64,000 nucleotides of DNA from OLB4 sp002050165 (lineage in GTDB: Bacteria; Bacteroidota; Ignavibacteria; Tepidaquicellales; Tepidaquicellaceae): positions 70,366 through 134,365 of the forward strand of contig SZPC01000006.1 of NCBI GenBank assembly GCA_030263475.1. Direction: 5' to 3'. The notes beneath the pieces were generated by a model, which saw only the letters and a list, made by a program, of their open reading frames with translations, was not told where the DNA came from and did no database searches. The position numbers and the translations under genes were made by a program. Of this stretch, positions 45,836-55,230 are shown piece after piece (the first letter of the stretch is position 1; each line of letters starts with the position of its first letter).

Positions 45836-47461
45836 TTGACGACAGATTTTCTCATTATTGGTAGCGGAATTGCAGGATTAACACTTGGGTTAAAGCTAAG
45901 CAAACTCGGTAAGGTTACCATAATAACGAAGAAGCGAAAAGCTGATTCAAACACAAATTGGGCACAGGGTGGAATTGCAAGCGTAATTTCCGAAGACGAT
46001 TCTTTTGACCTTCACATACGTGATACACTGGAATGTGGTGTTGGTTTATGCAATAAAGAGGCAGTCAGGAAAATTGTTACAGAAGGTCCTGCAATGATAA
46101 ATGAACTTCTTTCGCTTGGTGCGAACTTCAGCCATAAAGATGGAAAAATTGAGCTCGGGAAAGAAGGTGGTCATTCAGTAAGCAGAATTGTTCACGCTGA
46201 TGACCTGACCGGTAGAGAGATTGAAAACACTTTACTTGAAGCGGTTAACAATTCACCTAACATTGAATTACTGGAATATTTTTTTGCAATTGATTTGTTG
46301 ATTTCAAAGAATATTAAGAGCAAATCCCGTAAAAAATTCAGTTCAGATGAATGTTTCGGGGTTTATGCTCTTGATGTAACCAGTGGTAACGTTGAGAAAA
46401 TTATTGCTTCATACACTATACTTGCAAGCGGTGGCGTGGGGCAGGTTTATATGCACACCACAAATCCCGGTATTGCTACCGGTGATGGAATTGCAATGGG
46501 ATATCGTGCGGGTTGCGAAATTGCGAATATGGAGTTTATACAATTTCATCCGACCTCATTTTATGAACCCGACAGCGAGGATAAAGAAAGTGTTTATCTG
46601 ATTACAGAGGCAGCGAGGGGAGCGGGTGCGATTTTAAAGACAGCAGAGGGTAAGGAATTTATGAAGGATTACGACCCGCGCGGTGAACTTGCACCACGGG
46701 ATATTGTTGCCCGGGCAATTGATGACCAGTTGAAAAAAAGCGGGAATAAATTTGTTTATCTTGATATGTCCACTATTGACGATGAAAAAATCAAATCCGA
46801 ATTTCCCAATATATATAAAACCTGTCTGCAAAAAGGTTTAGATGTTACTCGAGAACCTATCCCTGTAGTACCCGCTGCACATTACGTTTGCGGGGGTATC
46901 AAGACTGATTTGAAAGGTAGAACAAACTTGAAAAATCTATTTGCCTGCGGTGAAGTTACAATGACAGGTGTTCACGGCGCTAACAGGCTTGCGTCTAATT
47001 CATTGCTCGAGGGGATGGTCTTTGCAAATGCAATTTATAAGTTCATTTACTCGGTTTATACTGAACGAAAACCCGTGAACGCATCTAAACTTTACGATGC
47101 TGTTTATAACTGGGATGACTCAGGGACCGAGAATGCAGAGGAATGGATTTTGATTTCACACGATAAACGCGAGATTAAAGAATTAATGAGCGATTATGTT
47201 GGAATTGTCAGAAGTACATACAGGCTTGAACGTGCGATGCGCCGGATAAAAATGCTGAAGGCTGAGATTAATGAATTTTATTATAGAACGAAAGTTTCTG
47301 TTGAACTACTTGAGTTGCGTAATATTGTTACCACAGCTTATTTAATAATAAAATCTTCGCTTAAGAGGAAAGAGTCGCGCGGGCTTCATTACGTGACAGA
47401 TTTCCCTGTACCCAAAGATGAATTCCTTACAGATACAATTCTAAAAAAGAAAAACCCATGA
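45836..47461 (+). CDS. nadB: L-aspartate oxidase
   Basis: A 541-residue flavoprotein starting at TTG. The dinucleotide fold is DFLIIGSGIAGLTLGLKLSKLG, followed by ADSNTNWAQGGIASV and the GVGLCNKEAVRKIV segment of the succinate-dehydrogenase/NadB family; later GGHSVSRIVHADDLTG, ITEAARGAGAIL, VPAAHYVCGGIKTD and GANRLASNSLLEG complete the FAD and substrate sites. It oxidises aspartate to iminoaspartate, the first step of NAD synthesis. nadA and nadC are not adjacent. It is first in a four-gene plus-strand run in which each gene overlaps or abuts the next, ending with a NAD-synthetase-glutaminase-like nitrilase. Confidence 0.94.
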   Translation: MTTDFLIIGSGIAGLTLGLKLSKLGKVTIITKKRKADSNTNWAQGGIASVISEDDSFDLHIRDTLECGVGLCNKEAVRKIVTEGPAMINELLSLGANFSHKDGKIELGKEGGHSVSRIVHADDLTGREIENTLLEAVNNSPNIELLEYFFAIDLLISKNIKSKSRKKFSSDECFGVYALDVTSGNVEKIIASYTILASGGVGQVYMHTTNPGIATGDGIAMGYRAGCEIANMEFIQFHPTSFYEPDSEDKESVYLITEAARGAGAILKTAEGKEFMKDYDPRGELAPRDIVARAIDDQLKKSGNKFVYLDMSTIDDEKIKSEFPNIYKTCLQKGLDVTREPIPVVPAAHYVCGGIKTDLKGRTNLKNLFACGEVTMTGVHGANRLASNSLLEGMVFANAIYKFIYSVYTERKPVNASKLYDAVYNWDDSGTENAEEWILISHDKREIKELMSDYVGIVRSTYRLERAMRRIKMLKAEINEFYYRTKVSVELLELRNIVTTAYLIIKSSLKRKESRGLHYVTDFPVPKDEFLTDTILKKKNP

Positions 47462-49968
47462 TTAAAAAATTCATTCTGTTTCTCCTGTTGGTATCAACTT
47501 ATGGTACGATCTGGTCGCAAACAGCGCAATACTCCGATCGAACCGCAAATTTCCAACTTGTCAATATTTCAATGCATATTATCCCTGATTGGGATTCAAA
47601 ATCAGTATCGGGCAATGTGAAGACTACATTGGTTCCGGTAGCAGATGGATTCAACAGTTTTGAACTCGATGCAATTGCTTTCGAGATTAAGAAAATTGCG
47701 TTGGCTGATAATGAATCGTTTAACCCCGATCAAACCGAAAAGTATGACAGGCGACTGATGTATTCTTACGATGGGAAAAAAATAAATATTGAACTCGGGC
47801 AAACGTATAATACCTCAGACACCATATCAGTTTTCATTTCATATTCGTGCAGGCCGCAGCGGGGATTATATTTCATTTATCCGACAACCCTTGACCCGTC
47901 TCATCCGTATCAAATCTGGACTCAGGGGCAGGCTGAAGATAATAAACACTGGTTGCCGATTTATGACTATCCTGACAATAAAGCTACAACGGAAATGTAC
48001 GTTGATCTCCCGCCGGGCATGGTGTCAATTTCTAACGGCGCACTCATGTCTTCTGAAAAACTTACTGACGAAAAAGTAAGACATCACTGGAAACTCAATA
48101 AACCACACTCAACATACCTGATAATGTTGGCTGCAGGGGAATATCATATAATTAACGATACATACAATAATATTCCGATTCAATCATTTGTTGCCAAAGA
48201 TAAAATTAATACCGGTGAATATACTTTCCGAAATACGAAATCAATGATTGATCTGTTCTCGGATAAATTCGGCGGATATCCGTGGGTAAACTACAAACAG
48301 GTTGTTGTAACCGATTTTATTTTTGGAGGTATGGAGAATACCACTGCTACGGTGCTGAACGATCGGGTATATTACACACCTGAAATTGAAACAAATTATT
48401 CCGGCGACGGATTAATTGCACACGAGTTAGGTCACATGTGGTGGGGTGACAATACAACCTGTCGTACCTGGCCGGAAATCTGGCTGAACGAAAGTTTTGC
48501 TACCTACGCATCGGCACTCTGGGAACAAAAATTGAACGGAAACGATGCGTTTGATTATGAAATTTTAAATTACATGGATAACTCAATTTGGATTGATTCC
48601 GCTTTCGGACGTTTACCAATACGGACAATTAATGGACATTCCGGGAATACATACGGCAAAGGAGCCGCTATTCTGAACACAATGAAGTTTATTATTGGTG
48701 AAGAAAATTTTTATAACACGTTGAGAAATTTTCAGAAAAAATATTCAGGGAGAAATGTTGTTACGGGTGATTTAATTGAGGTTATGAATGAAACTGTAAA
48801 TAGTGGTAGAACCGGTGACCAACCACTGTTCGACTATACATGGATGTTTGATCAATATATTTTTAAAGCAGGTTATCCTGAACTCAATGTGTTCTTTGAT
48901 ATTGCAGATTCAAAGGATATGCTGAATATGACTGTAAAACAGGTACAACCTGAAGATTCCATTACACCTGTCTTTAGAATGCCGGTTGATATATTGATTA
49001 AATATAAAGACTCTGAGATAATTCAGTCTGTAATTTTATCGCAGCGGAAGGACGAATTTAGTTTTCCTCTCAAATCGGAACCTGAATACATTATCTTCGA
49101 TGCCGGAAATCATTACATTAAGAAGCTATATACAAATCTTCCGGTTGATATGTTGCTGAAACAAATTGCTTATGCTACAAAGGCAGTTGATAAAATATCA
49201 GCCATTCGACAACTTTCAACCTATCTGTTTAATACCCAACTGACAGAAGAGGCAAGACGAAAGTTAGATGCAAGGCAGGAGACACTTTTTGAGTTATATG
49301 AGAAGATTCTCAACAGCGAAGTATTTTACGGCGTAAAAATTGAATTGATAAAACTTATCAGGAATTATCCGCCTGAAATTGCTTCCAACTTTCTCAAAAA
49401 GCGATATAAAACTGAAACAGACCCGCGTGTTAAAGGTGAAATTTTAAAAGCCATAGGAAGGATTAAACAATCGGTAAATGCTGATTATATTTATTCAGAA
49501 ATTCTTAATGAATCAAATCCGTACATCGTGTCCGATGGCATAAATGGTATTATCGAATGTGCGGATAAGGATAAACTCTACGATTATATCTCACCGTTTA
49601 TAGGTCGAAACTCTCACAGGAACGTGATCGCTAATGCTGTAATAAATGCATTAGGAAAGATGGATACACAAAAAGCGAAAGATAATTTAATCGGTTACGC
49701 TTTCGGTATAAACGTGAACGGAAGGGTGAGAACCAATGCAACGAATGAGCTCAGGAAGTTTGCCTCAGATGAAGATGTTAAAAAGCTGGCAATGGAAAAT
49801 TTTGACTGGAACTTTAGATTTATGAAGTATGCATTGATTGGTTTGCTCGGTGATTCGGGAGATTCGGAACTAATCCCGTTCCTTGAAAAGAAAAGAGACT
49901 CTATAACTGATGAACCGATTTCAAAAGCAATTGACAGAGCGATAGAAAAGCTAAAAGCCGGAGAATGA
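47458..49968 (+). CDS. M1-family zinc aminopeptidase with HEAT-repeat tail
   Basis: An 836-residue exported peptidase (signal peptide ending IWSQ). The exopeptidase motif GGMEN is at 290-294, and the zinc site HELGH at 322-326 with Glu345 18 residues after the second histidine gives the HExxH-18-E pattern. The last third is made of helical repeats (VKIELIKLIRNYPPEIASNFLKK, DPRVKGEILKAIGRI, NPYIVSDGINGIIECA) as in HEAT domains. It cleaves N-terminal residues from peptides outside the cytoplasm. Its start overlaps nadB by 4 bases and its stop overlaps the GT2 gene by 4 bases. Confidence 0.92.
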   Translation: MIKKFILFLLLVSTYGTIWSQTAQYSDRTANFQLVNISMHIIPDWDSKSVSGNVKTTLVPVADGFNSFELDAIAFEIKKIALADNESFNPDQTEKYDRRLMYSYDGKKINIELGQTYNTSDTISVFISYSCRPQRGLYFIYPTTLDPSHPYQIWTQGQAEDNKHWLPIYDYPDNKATTEMYVDLPPGMVSISNGALMSSEKLTDEKVRHHWKLNKPHSTYLIMLAAGEYHIINDTYNNIPIQSFVAKDKINTGEYTFRNTKSMIDLFSDKFGGYPWVNYKQVVVTDFIFGGMENTTATVLNDRVYYTPEIETNYSGDGLIAHELGHMWWGDNTTCRTWPEIWLNESFATYASALWEQKLNGNDAFDYEILNYMDNSIWIDSAFGRLPIRTINGHSGNTYGKGAAILNTMKFIIGEENFYNTLRNFQKKYSGRNVVTGDLIEVMNETVNSGRTGDQPLFDYTWMFDQYIFKAGYPELNVFFDIADSKDMLNMTVKQVQPEDSITPVFRMPVDILIKYKDSEIIQSVILSQRKDEFSFPLKSEPEYIIFDAGNHYIKKLYTNLPVDMLLKQIAYATKAVDKISAIRQLSTYLFNTQLTEEARRKLDARQETLFELYEKILNSEVFYGVKIELIKLIRNYPPEIASNFLKKRYKTETDPRVKGEILKAIGRIKQSVNADYIYSEILNESNPYIVSDGINGIIECADKDKLYDYISPFIGRNSHRNVIANAVINALGKMDTQKAKDNLIGYAFGINVNGRVRTNATNELRKFASDEDVKKLAMENFDWNFRFMKYALIGLLGDSGDSELIPFLEKKRDSITDEPISKAIDRAIEKLKAGE

Positions 49969-50813
49969 ATGACGGTAAGACCAATGTTTCATTTGTAATT
50001 GTTACCTGGAACAGTAAGAATGAAATAGCCGAATGTATCCGGTCGGTTAAAAGTGATGTCCCGCAAGCAGAGTTGATTATTGTTGATAACCATTCATCTG
50101 ACGGAACAATTGAAATATTAGAAAAATTGTGTTCTGAATTTTCAGGGATAAGGGTAATATTAAATGAGGATAATTTCGGTTATACTAAGGCATGTAATCA
50201 GGCGATGAAACTTGCTACTGGTGACTATATTTTCCTCCTCAATCCTGATACAATATTAACGAATGGAGTTACGGGTACACTAATCAGTAGCATGAAGAAC
50301 GAAATTTGCGCAGCAGCACCGCAATTAATAAATGATGACGGTTCAGTTCAATTCTCCTGCCGTACATTCCCTCGTTACAGGGATATGTATTTTGAAATTT
50401 TTCAATTGCCACGATTATTCCCCGCAAGTTCATTTTTCAATCGTTGGAAAATGGGTGGATTCAGTCATGACGAAAGCAAATTAGTTGATCAGCCTATGGC
50501 AGCAGCGTTAATACTGAAACGGGAGATATTAGCGAAGGTTGGTTTTATGGATGAGAGATTTTTTATGTTTTTTAACGATGTTGATCTATGTAAATCGGTG
50601 AGCGATGCAGGCGGAAAAATTTTATTTAATCCGGATGCAAAAATATCGCACTCCAAAGGTGTTAGCGTTTTTAAAGTCCGTAAACAAATGATTGATATTT
50701 GGAAAAAGGATTGTCTTTCATATTTTGAAAAATATTTTGGTCTGAATTTAAAGTTTTATGTGTTCAGAGTTGTATTAAGTTTTGTTACATTTATCAGAAA
50801 TCTAACTGCATAA
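49965..50813 (+). CDS. GT2 glycosyltransferase (rhamnosyltransferase-like)
   Basis: A 282-residue GT-A transferase of the RfbN/WcaA-like group: NVSFVIVTWNSKNEIAECIRSV, IIVDNHSSDGTIEIL, NEDNFGYTKACNQAM, FLLNPDTIL (metal-binding region), and DQPMAAALILKREILAKVGFMDERFFMFFNDVDLCKSVSDAG. This layout is typical of enzymes that add rhamnose or other sugars to a lipid-linked chain. The C-terminal 40 residues are aromatic and could touch the membrane. It overlaps the M1 peptidase gene and is followed after one base by the nitrilase gene, giving a mixed operon without evident pathway logic. Confidence 0.82.
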   Translation: MNDGKTNVSFVIVTWNSKNEIAECIRSVKSDVPQAELIIVDNHSSDGTIEILEKLCSEFSGIRVILNEDNFGYTKACNQAMKLATGDYIFLLNPDTILTNGVTGTLISSMKNEICAAAPQLINDDGSVQFSCRTFPRYRDMYFEIFQLPRLFPASSFFNRWKMGGFSHDESKLVDQPMAAALILKREILAKVGFMDERFFMFFNDVDLCKSVSDAGGKILFNPDAKISHSKGVSVFKVRKQMIDIWKKDCLSYFEKYFGLNLKFYVFRVVLSFVTFIRNLTA

Positions 50814-50814
50814 A

Positions 50815-51663
50815 ATGAAAGTTGCCGTTGCGCAAATTAATAGTGTCCTTGGCGATTTTGAGAAAAATATAAATCACCATGCGGAATTTTGTCAGATAGC
50901 AATCTCTGAAAATGCTGATGTGATAGTCTTCCCGGAGTTATCTTTGACAGGCTATTCGCTTAAAGATTTGAATTACGCAATAGCACTCAATCCCGGAACA
51001 ACCGATAAACTTGACCGTCTAAAAAAACTCAGTCAGGATATCTCAATTATCTGCGGTTTTGCGGAAATGGGAGAGGATTACGGTATTTACAACTCTGCCA
51101 TGTATATTGAAAGTGGCGAGATAAAGTTTACACACAGAAAAAACTATCCACCGACTTACGGTTTGTTTGAAGAGTACAGATATTTCTCATCCGGAGATGT
51201 CTGTAAAGCCCATGACACAAAATTAGGTAGGGTTGGTTTATTAGTATGCGAAGATCTGTGGCACATTTCGTTACCTTACTTACAGGCGCTTGACGGCGCT
51301 CAGGTTTTATTTGGAATTGCCGCTTCACCAACCAGACTCACAGCAGATACCGGGGATTTCAAAAATGATACAATCAATTCTGAGCAACACCGGGTTTTTT
51401 CAAGGTTATTATCCGTTTATTTTGTCTTTTCAAACAGGGTAGGATATGAAGATGGAATTAACTTTTGGGGTGGAAGCGAAATTATTGATCCATTCGGTAG
51501 AATTATATCGAAGGCGAAATTGTTTGAAGAAGATATTATTTACGCAGAGATAAACCGTGGAGAAATAATGAGGGCAAGACAACAGGCAAGACATTTTCTC
51601 GATGAAGATATAAACTTAACCATCAATAATCTTGTTAGAATCAGAGAGAGTAGGAACAAATAA
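50815..51663 (+). CDS. Nitrilase-superfamily amidase resembling the glutaminase domain of NAD synthetase
   Basis: A 282-residue carbon-nitrogen hydrolase with the catalytic triad Glu41 (FPELSLTGY), Lys109 (HRKNYPPTYGLFEEYRYFSSG) and Cys145 (LLVCEDLWH). The lysine region, with an NYG/PTYG-type loop leading into FxExRYFxxG, is that of the glutaminase domain fused to bacterial NadE. Here it stands alone, ending soon after the domain, with no synthetase half. It may release ammonia for a separate NadE or hydrolyse another amide. It lies in the same transcript as nadB, which supports an NAD-related role by inference. Confidence 0.8.
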   Translation: MKVAVAQINSVLGDFEKNINHHAEFCQIAISENADVIVFPELSLTGYSLKDLNYAIALNPGTTDKLDRLKKLSQDISIICGFAEMGEDYGIYNSAMYIESGEIKFTHRKNYPPTYGLFEEYRYFSSGDVCKAHDTKLGRVGLLVCEDLWHISLPYLQALDGAQVLFGIAASPTRLTADTGDFKNDTINSEQHRVFSRLLSVYFVFSNRVGYEDGINFWGGSEIIDPFGRIISKAKLFEEDIIYAEINRGEIMRARQQARHFLDEDINLTINNLVRIRESRNK

Positions 51664-51679
51664 ACACATTTAAAAATAA

Positions 51680-51704
51680 AACTATATTATTTAACTTTAT
51701 AGTT
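51680..51704. repeat. Short inverted repeat upstream of hrcA
   Basis: AACTATA at 51680-51686 and TATAGTT at 51698-51704 form a 7-bp inverted repeat with an 11-base spacer in the 56-base gap before hrcA. It is not the CIRCE consensus. It could be an operator or a weak hairpin, but the short AT-rich arms make chance plausible. Confidence 0.3.
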
Positions 51705-51719
51705 GCTCTTGTACTTAAA

Positions 51720-52763
51720 ATGACAGTAACAGATCTAACATATCGCGAGAAAGAAGTTTTAAAGTTTATCATTGAAAACTTCGTAAAATCTGCTTTGCCG
51801 GTAGGTTCAAGGAACGTTTCCAAACAAACTGAACTTAACTTGTCCCCTGCATCAATAAGGAATATAATGAGCGATTTGGAGGAAATGGAGCTCATATCTA
51901 CGCCGCATACATCGGCCGGGAGAATTCCAACAGACAAGGGTTACAGATTTTATGTAGATTCACTGATGAAAGATGAGAAACTTTCGGAAGAAGAGAAAAA
52001 GTACCTTAACACATTATTTAACGATAGCGAAAATATAGGTTACGATAACACGAAAGTTTTTTCGGAGATTTCACTGATCCTCGGAAAAATTTCGCATCAA
52101 CTTACAATTGTAACGCAACCGTTCCTTAATGACGGAGTACTTGAAAGTATAGAGCTGGTAAGCCTTTCATCAAGTAAAATCCTTGTAGTCCTTAATATCT
52201 CAGGCGGATTCGTCAAGACTGTTATAATGGAAATTGACATTGAAGTTAGTCGCCGGAAATTAGTGGCATTCGGGTTATACCTGAACGAGAAATTAAGCGG
52301 TTTGTCCTTAAAAGTTATTAAGGAAACTTTTATCGAGCGAGTGAAAGATTCCGCTACGATTGATTCAAACCTCATTCAGATGTTCATAAACAGCAAAGAT
52401 AAAATTTACGGCGATACTGATGCTGATAATAAGATCTTTGTTGGAGGGCGTGGGGAAATTATACTTCAACCTGAATTTGATGATCCGGCAAGTTTCAAGA
52501 AAATCGTAGATATCGCCGAAGACAGAAACCTTGTTGTACACGTGTTGAATAATAGTGGGATAAAGGATAATACCGTTATGGTTAAGATTGGCGAAGAGAT
52601 AAGAGAAGGGAAGCTAAAAGATTACAGTCTGATTGTCTCCTCTTATAAAATGGGTGACGTTTCAGGAAATGTTGGTATTATCGGACCTAAGCGGATCAAT
52701 TATGCAAAGATGATTACCCTTTTGAAATATACGTCACAGTTATTATCAGAAATAAAAACATAA
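51720..52763 (+). CDS. hrcA: Heat-inducible transcription repressor HrcA
   Basis: A 347-residue repressor. The N-terminal winged helix shows LTYREKEVLKFIIENFVKSALPVGSRNVSK and LNLSPASIRNIMSDLEEMELISTPHTSAGRIPTDKGYRFYV, the classic HrcA start; the C-terminal GAF-like part contains NVGIIGPKRINYAKMITLLKY. HrcA represses groESL and dnaK-type operons by binding CIRCE. No TTAGCACTC-type CIRCE was found just upstream. It starts the hrcA-grpE-dnaJ unit, 14 bases before grpE. Confidence 0.95.
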   Translation: MTVTDLTYREKEVLKFIIENFVKSALPVGSRNVSKQTELNLSPASIRNIMSDLEEMELISTPHTSAGRIPTDKGYRFYVDSLMKDEKLSEEEKKYLNTLFNDSENIGYDNTKVFSEISLILGKISHQLTIVTQPFLNDGVLESIELVSLSSSKILVVLNISGGFVKTVIMEIDIEVSRRKLVAFGLYLNEKLSGLSLKVIKETFIERVKDSATIDSNLIQMFINSKDKIYGDTDADNKIFVGGRGEIILQPEFDDPASFKKIVDIAEDRNLVVHVLNNSGIKDNTVMVKIGEEIREGKLKDYSLIVSSYKMGDVSGNVGIIGPKRINYAKMITLLKYTSQLLSEIKT

Positions 52764-52777
52764 AAACATTCATAAAT

Positions 52778-53338
52778 ATGGAAGAGAAAATTGAACAAAG
52801 CAACGAAGTAGATAAAAAACTCCGGCAGACTACAGAAGATGACCTTGAAAAAGAAGAAGTAGATAATGTAGGCAATACATTAAATCCTGACATTTACGAT
52901 AAACCGGATGAAGCAGAAAAATATAAAGATCTTCTGTTACGCACTAAAGCTGAGTTTGAAAATTACAAGAAGCGAACTGAAAATGAAATTCAAAGCTATA
53001 TTAAATATGCCTCTGAAAACGTTCTGAAGGAATTGCTACCGGTATATGACGATATTTGTCGCTCTGTTGAATCTGTTGAAAAAGGTGAAACTAAAGATTA
53101 TGAAAACCTTAAGCAGGGAATTGAAATGATTAAATCAAAATTCTGGAAAGTTCTTCAGGAAGAGGGTATAACTGAAATTAATTCATTTGGACAACCTTTT
53201 AATGTAGATACAAGCACAGCAATGCTTCAGGTTGAAAGGGAAAACACGGAGCCCAATACGGTTGTTGAAGTTATTGAAAAAGGTTACAAGCTTAAAGACA
53301 GGGTGATTATTTTTGAGAAAGTAATAGTTTCAAAATAA
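52778..53338 (+). CDS. grpE: Nucleotide exchange factor GrpE
   Basis: A 186-residue protein. An acidic, poorly conserved N-terminus (about 1-45) leads into a long coiled coil (YKDLLLRTKAEFENYKKRTENE) and the C-terminal beta-wing region ending FNVDTSTAMLQVERENTEPNTVVEVIEKGYKLKDRVI. It releases ADP from DnaK. The surrounding hrcA and dnaJ genes confirm the identity. dnaK itself is not in this window. Confidence 0.94.
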   Translation: MEEKIEQSNEVDKKLRQTTEDDLEKEEVDNVGNTLNPDIYDKPDEAEKYKDLLLRTKAEFENYKKRTENEIQSYIKYASENVLKELLPVYDDICRSVESVEKGETKDYENLKQGIEMIKSKFWKVLQEEGITEINSFGQPFNVDTSTAMLQVERENTEPNTVVEVIEKGYKLKDRVIIFEKVIVSK

Positions 53339-53356
53339 CGATAACGGAATTTTAAA

Positions 53357-54508
53357 ATGACAAAAAGAGATTTTTACGAAATTCTTGAGATTGAAAAAAC
53401 TGCGTCAGCTGAAGAGATAAAATCTGCTTATAGGAAGAAAGCAATGAAATATCACCCTGACCGTAATCCGGGTGATCAATCTGCTGAGGAGAAATTCAAA
53501 GAAGCAGCAGAGGCTTATGAGGTATTAAAAGATCCGAACAAGAGAGCAAGGTACGATCAATACGGACACCAGGGAGTCAATGGAACTGGATTTAGCGGCT
53601 TCCATGACATTAACGATATATTCGCACACTTCAGCGATATTTTTAGCGGTGTCGGCGGGAGCATTTTCGATGATTTTTTTGGCGGCGGATCGCGCGGAAG
53701 GTCACGAACACGTTCACGAGGTATCGCAGGATCTGACCTGAAAGTTGAAGTATCACTCTCGCTGAAGGAAATTGCGGAAGGTACGGAGAAAATTATTAAA
53801 TTAAAGAAGTATAAAACCTGCTCAACATGTAACGGAATTGGTGCAAGCTCGGAAGACGCTTATATTCAATGCAGCAATTGTGGCGGATCGGGAGAAATCA
53901 GACAGGTATCGAGATCAATTTTCGGTCAATTCGTTAATGTGAACTCCTGTTCGGCTTGTAATGGGGAAGGTAGAATTATTAAAGAGAAATGTCCCGATTG
54001 TCACGGTGAAGGAAGATTACGAAATGATGTAAAAATTAAAGTAAAAATTCCGCCCGGTGTTTCCGAAGGGCAATATATCCCGCTCAGAAATCAGGGTAAT
54101 GCGGGAATTCGTGGTGGAGAGAACGGCGACCTTTACGTATATATCAGGGAGAAACGGGACGATAACTTTATCAGGGATGGAGACGATATAATATTTAATT
54201 TAAAGATTTCAATCGTTGATGCCATAATGGGGGCTGAGGTATTTGTTCCGCTCCTTGACGGAAAAACAACTGTAAAAATTGCTCCGGGGACTGAGCACGG
54301 GACTATTATAAAAGTTAAAGATAAAGGTATAAGGCATCTCAATGAATTTGGCAATGGTGATCAACTTGTCAAAGTTCATATCGTCATCCCCAAAAAGATC
54401 TCCTCTAAGGAGAAAGAGTTATTAAAGCAACTCGGAAAGATGGATAATTTCAAACCTGTCGGCGAGAAGAAGTCTGAAAAAAGTTTTCTCAACTCAATTT
54501 TCAACTGA
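53357..54508 (+). CDS. dnaJ: Chaperone DnaJ
   Basis: A 383-residue type I DnaJ. The J domain has the HPD motif at 33-35 (KYHPDRNPGD), followed by a Gly/Phe-rich linker (HDINDIFAHFSDIF, FFGGGSRG), four CxxCxGxG zinc motifs (CSTCNGIG, CSNCGGSG, CSACNGEG, CPDCHGEG) and C-terminal substrate-binding domains. It delivers unfolded clients to DnaK and stimulates its ATPase. It closes the hrcA-grpE-dnaJ operon with 18 bases between grpE and dnaJ. An imperfect hairpin follows the gene. Confidence 0.95.
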   Translation: MTKRDFYEILEIEKTASAEEIKSAYRKKAMKYHPDRNPGDQSAEEKFKEAAEAYEVLKDPNKRARYDQYGHQGVNGTGFSGFHDINDIFAHFSDIFSGVGGSIFDDFFGGGSRGRSRTRSRGIAGSDLKVEVSLSLKEIAEGTEKIIKLKKYKTCSTCNGIGASSEDAYIQCSNCGGSGEIRQVSRSIFGQFVNVNSCSACNGEGRIIKEKCPDCHGEGRLRNDVKIKVKIPPGVSEGQYIPLRNQGNAGIRGGENGDLYVYIREKRDDNFIRDGDDIIFNLKISIVDAIMGAEVFVPLLDGKTTVKIAPGTEHGTIIKVKDKGIRHLNEFGNGDQLVKVHIVIPKKISSKEKELLKQLGKMDNFKPVGEKKSEKSFLNSIFN

Positions 54509-54517
54509 TGATTTAGT

Positions 54518-54537
54518 GCCGGAAGTTGAACTCCGGC
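54518..54537 (+). terminator. Weak terminator-like hairpin after dnaJ
   Basis: GCCGGA (54518-54523) pairs with TCCGGC (54532-54537) over an 8-base loop nine bases past the dnaJ stop. The sequence after it is moderately T-rich but has no continuous uridine run, so this is a tentative call. Confidence 0.35.
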
Positions 54538-54622
54538 TCTGAATTTCATTTCCGATTTTCAATACTCAAATTTAAACTTTTGCAAACGAAGTTTCTGTTG
54601 TCCGGGTGTGGGTTAAGTTCAG

Positions 54623-55228
54623 TTAGGAGTTCAATGCGCGTTTTAACAGTTCTTCAGTTGAGAGTTTATGCGCATCGTTGTTTTTTAAAATATCGCGAAT
54701 AATTTTTTCAGCCTCTTGCCTCTGAAAGCCGAGATTCAGCAGTGCATTGAGCGTTTCAATGCGTACTTTTTCAGAATCAGTGTAAATCGTCGAAATTCCA
54801 TCTGCACTTTTCTCTAATGAATCTATCTTGAATATCTTATCCTTCAAAGTCATTGAAATTAGTTCGATTTTCTTTTGACCAAGGCCGGGTATTTTAATTG
54901 AACGGGTTGAGATATTTCCTGAGATCAATCCGACAATTTCGTTGAAGTTTAAGTGAGAAATAATCGTATGAGCCAATTTAGTTCCCACACCGCTAACTGT
55001 CAGCAAAAGTTTGAATATTTCCCGTTCGCGTTCATCAGAAAAACCAAACAACAACATTGAATTCTCTTTGACGTCGAGGTGAGTTAACACCGTTAATTCG
55101 TTTCCCGGCTGAAGCGGAAGTGAGGCTATTGATTTTGAAACTGAAATACCATATCCCACGCCGTTTACATCGAGGTGAAGTTCACCGTTGCTGTAACTGA
55201 CAATTTTTCCTGTCAGGCTAACTATCAT
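54623..55228 (-). CDS. ruvA: Holliday junction branch migration protein RuvA
   Basis: A 201-residue protein: an OB-fold start (MIVSLTGKIVSYSNGELHLDVNGVGYGI), helix-hairpin-helix motifs in the middle (LLTVSGVGTKLAHTIIS and STRSIKIPGLGQKKIELIS), and a C-terminal RuvB-contacting domain (LNALLNLGFQRQEAEKIIRDIL). It binds four-way junctions as a tetramer. It sits two bases after ruvC, the usual resolvase pair; ruvB is not here. Confidence 0.93.
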   Translation of the reverse strand: MIVSLTGKIVSYSNGELHLDVNGVGYGISVSKSIASLPLQPGNELTVLTHLDVKENSMLLFGFSDEREREIFKLLLTVSGVGTKLAHTIISHLNFNEIVGLISGNISTRSIKIPGLGQKKIELISMTLKDKIFKIDSLEKSADGISTIYTDSEKVRIETLNALLNLGFQRQEAEKIIRDILKNNDAHKLSTEELLKRALNS

Positions 55229-55230
55229 CG

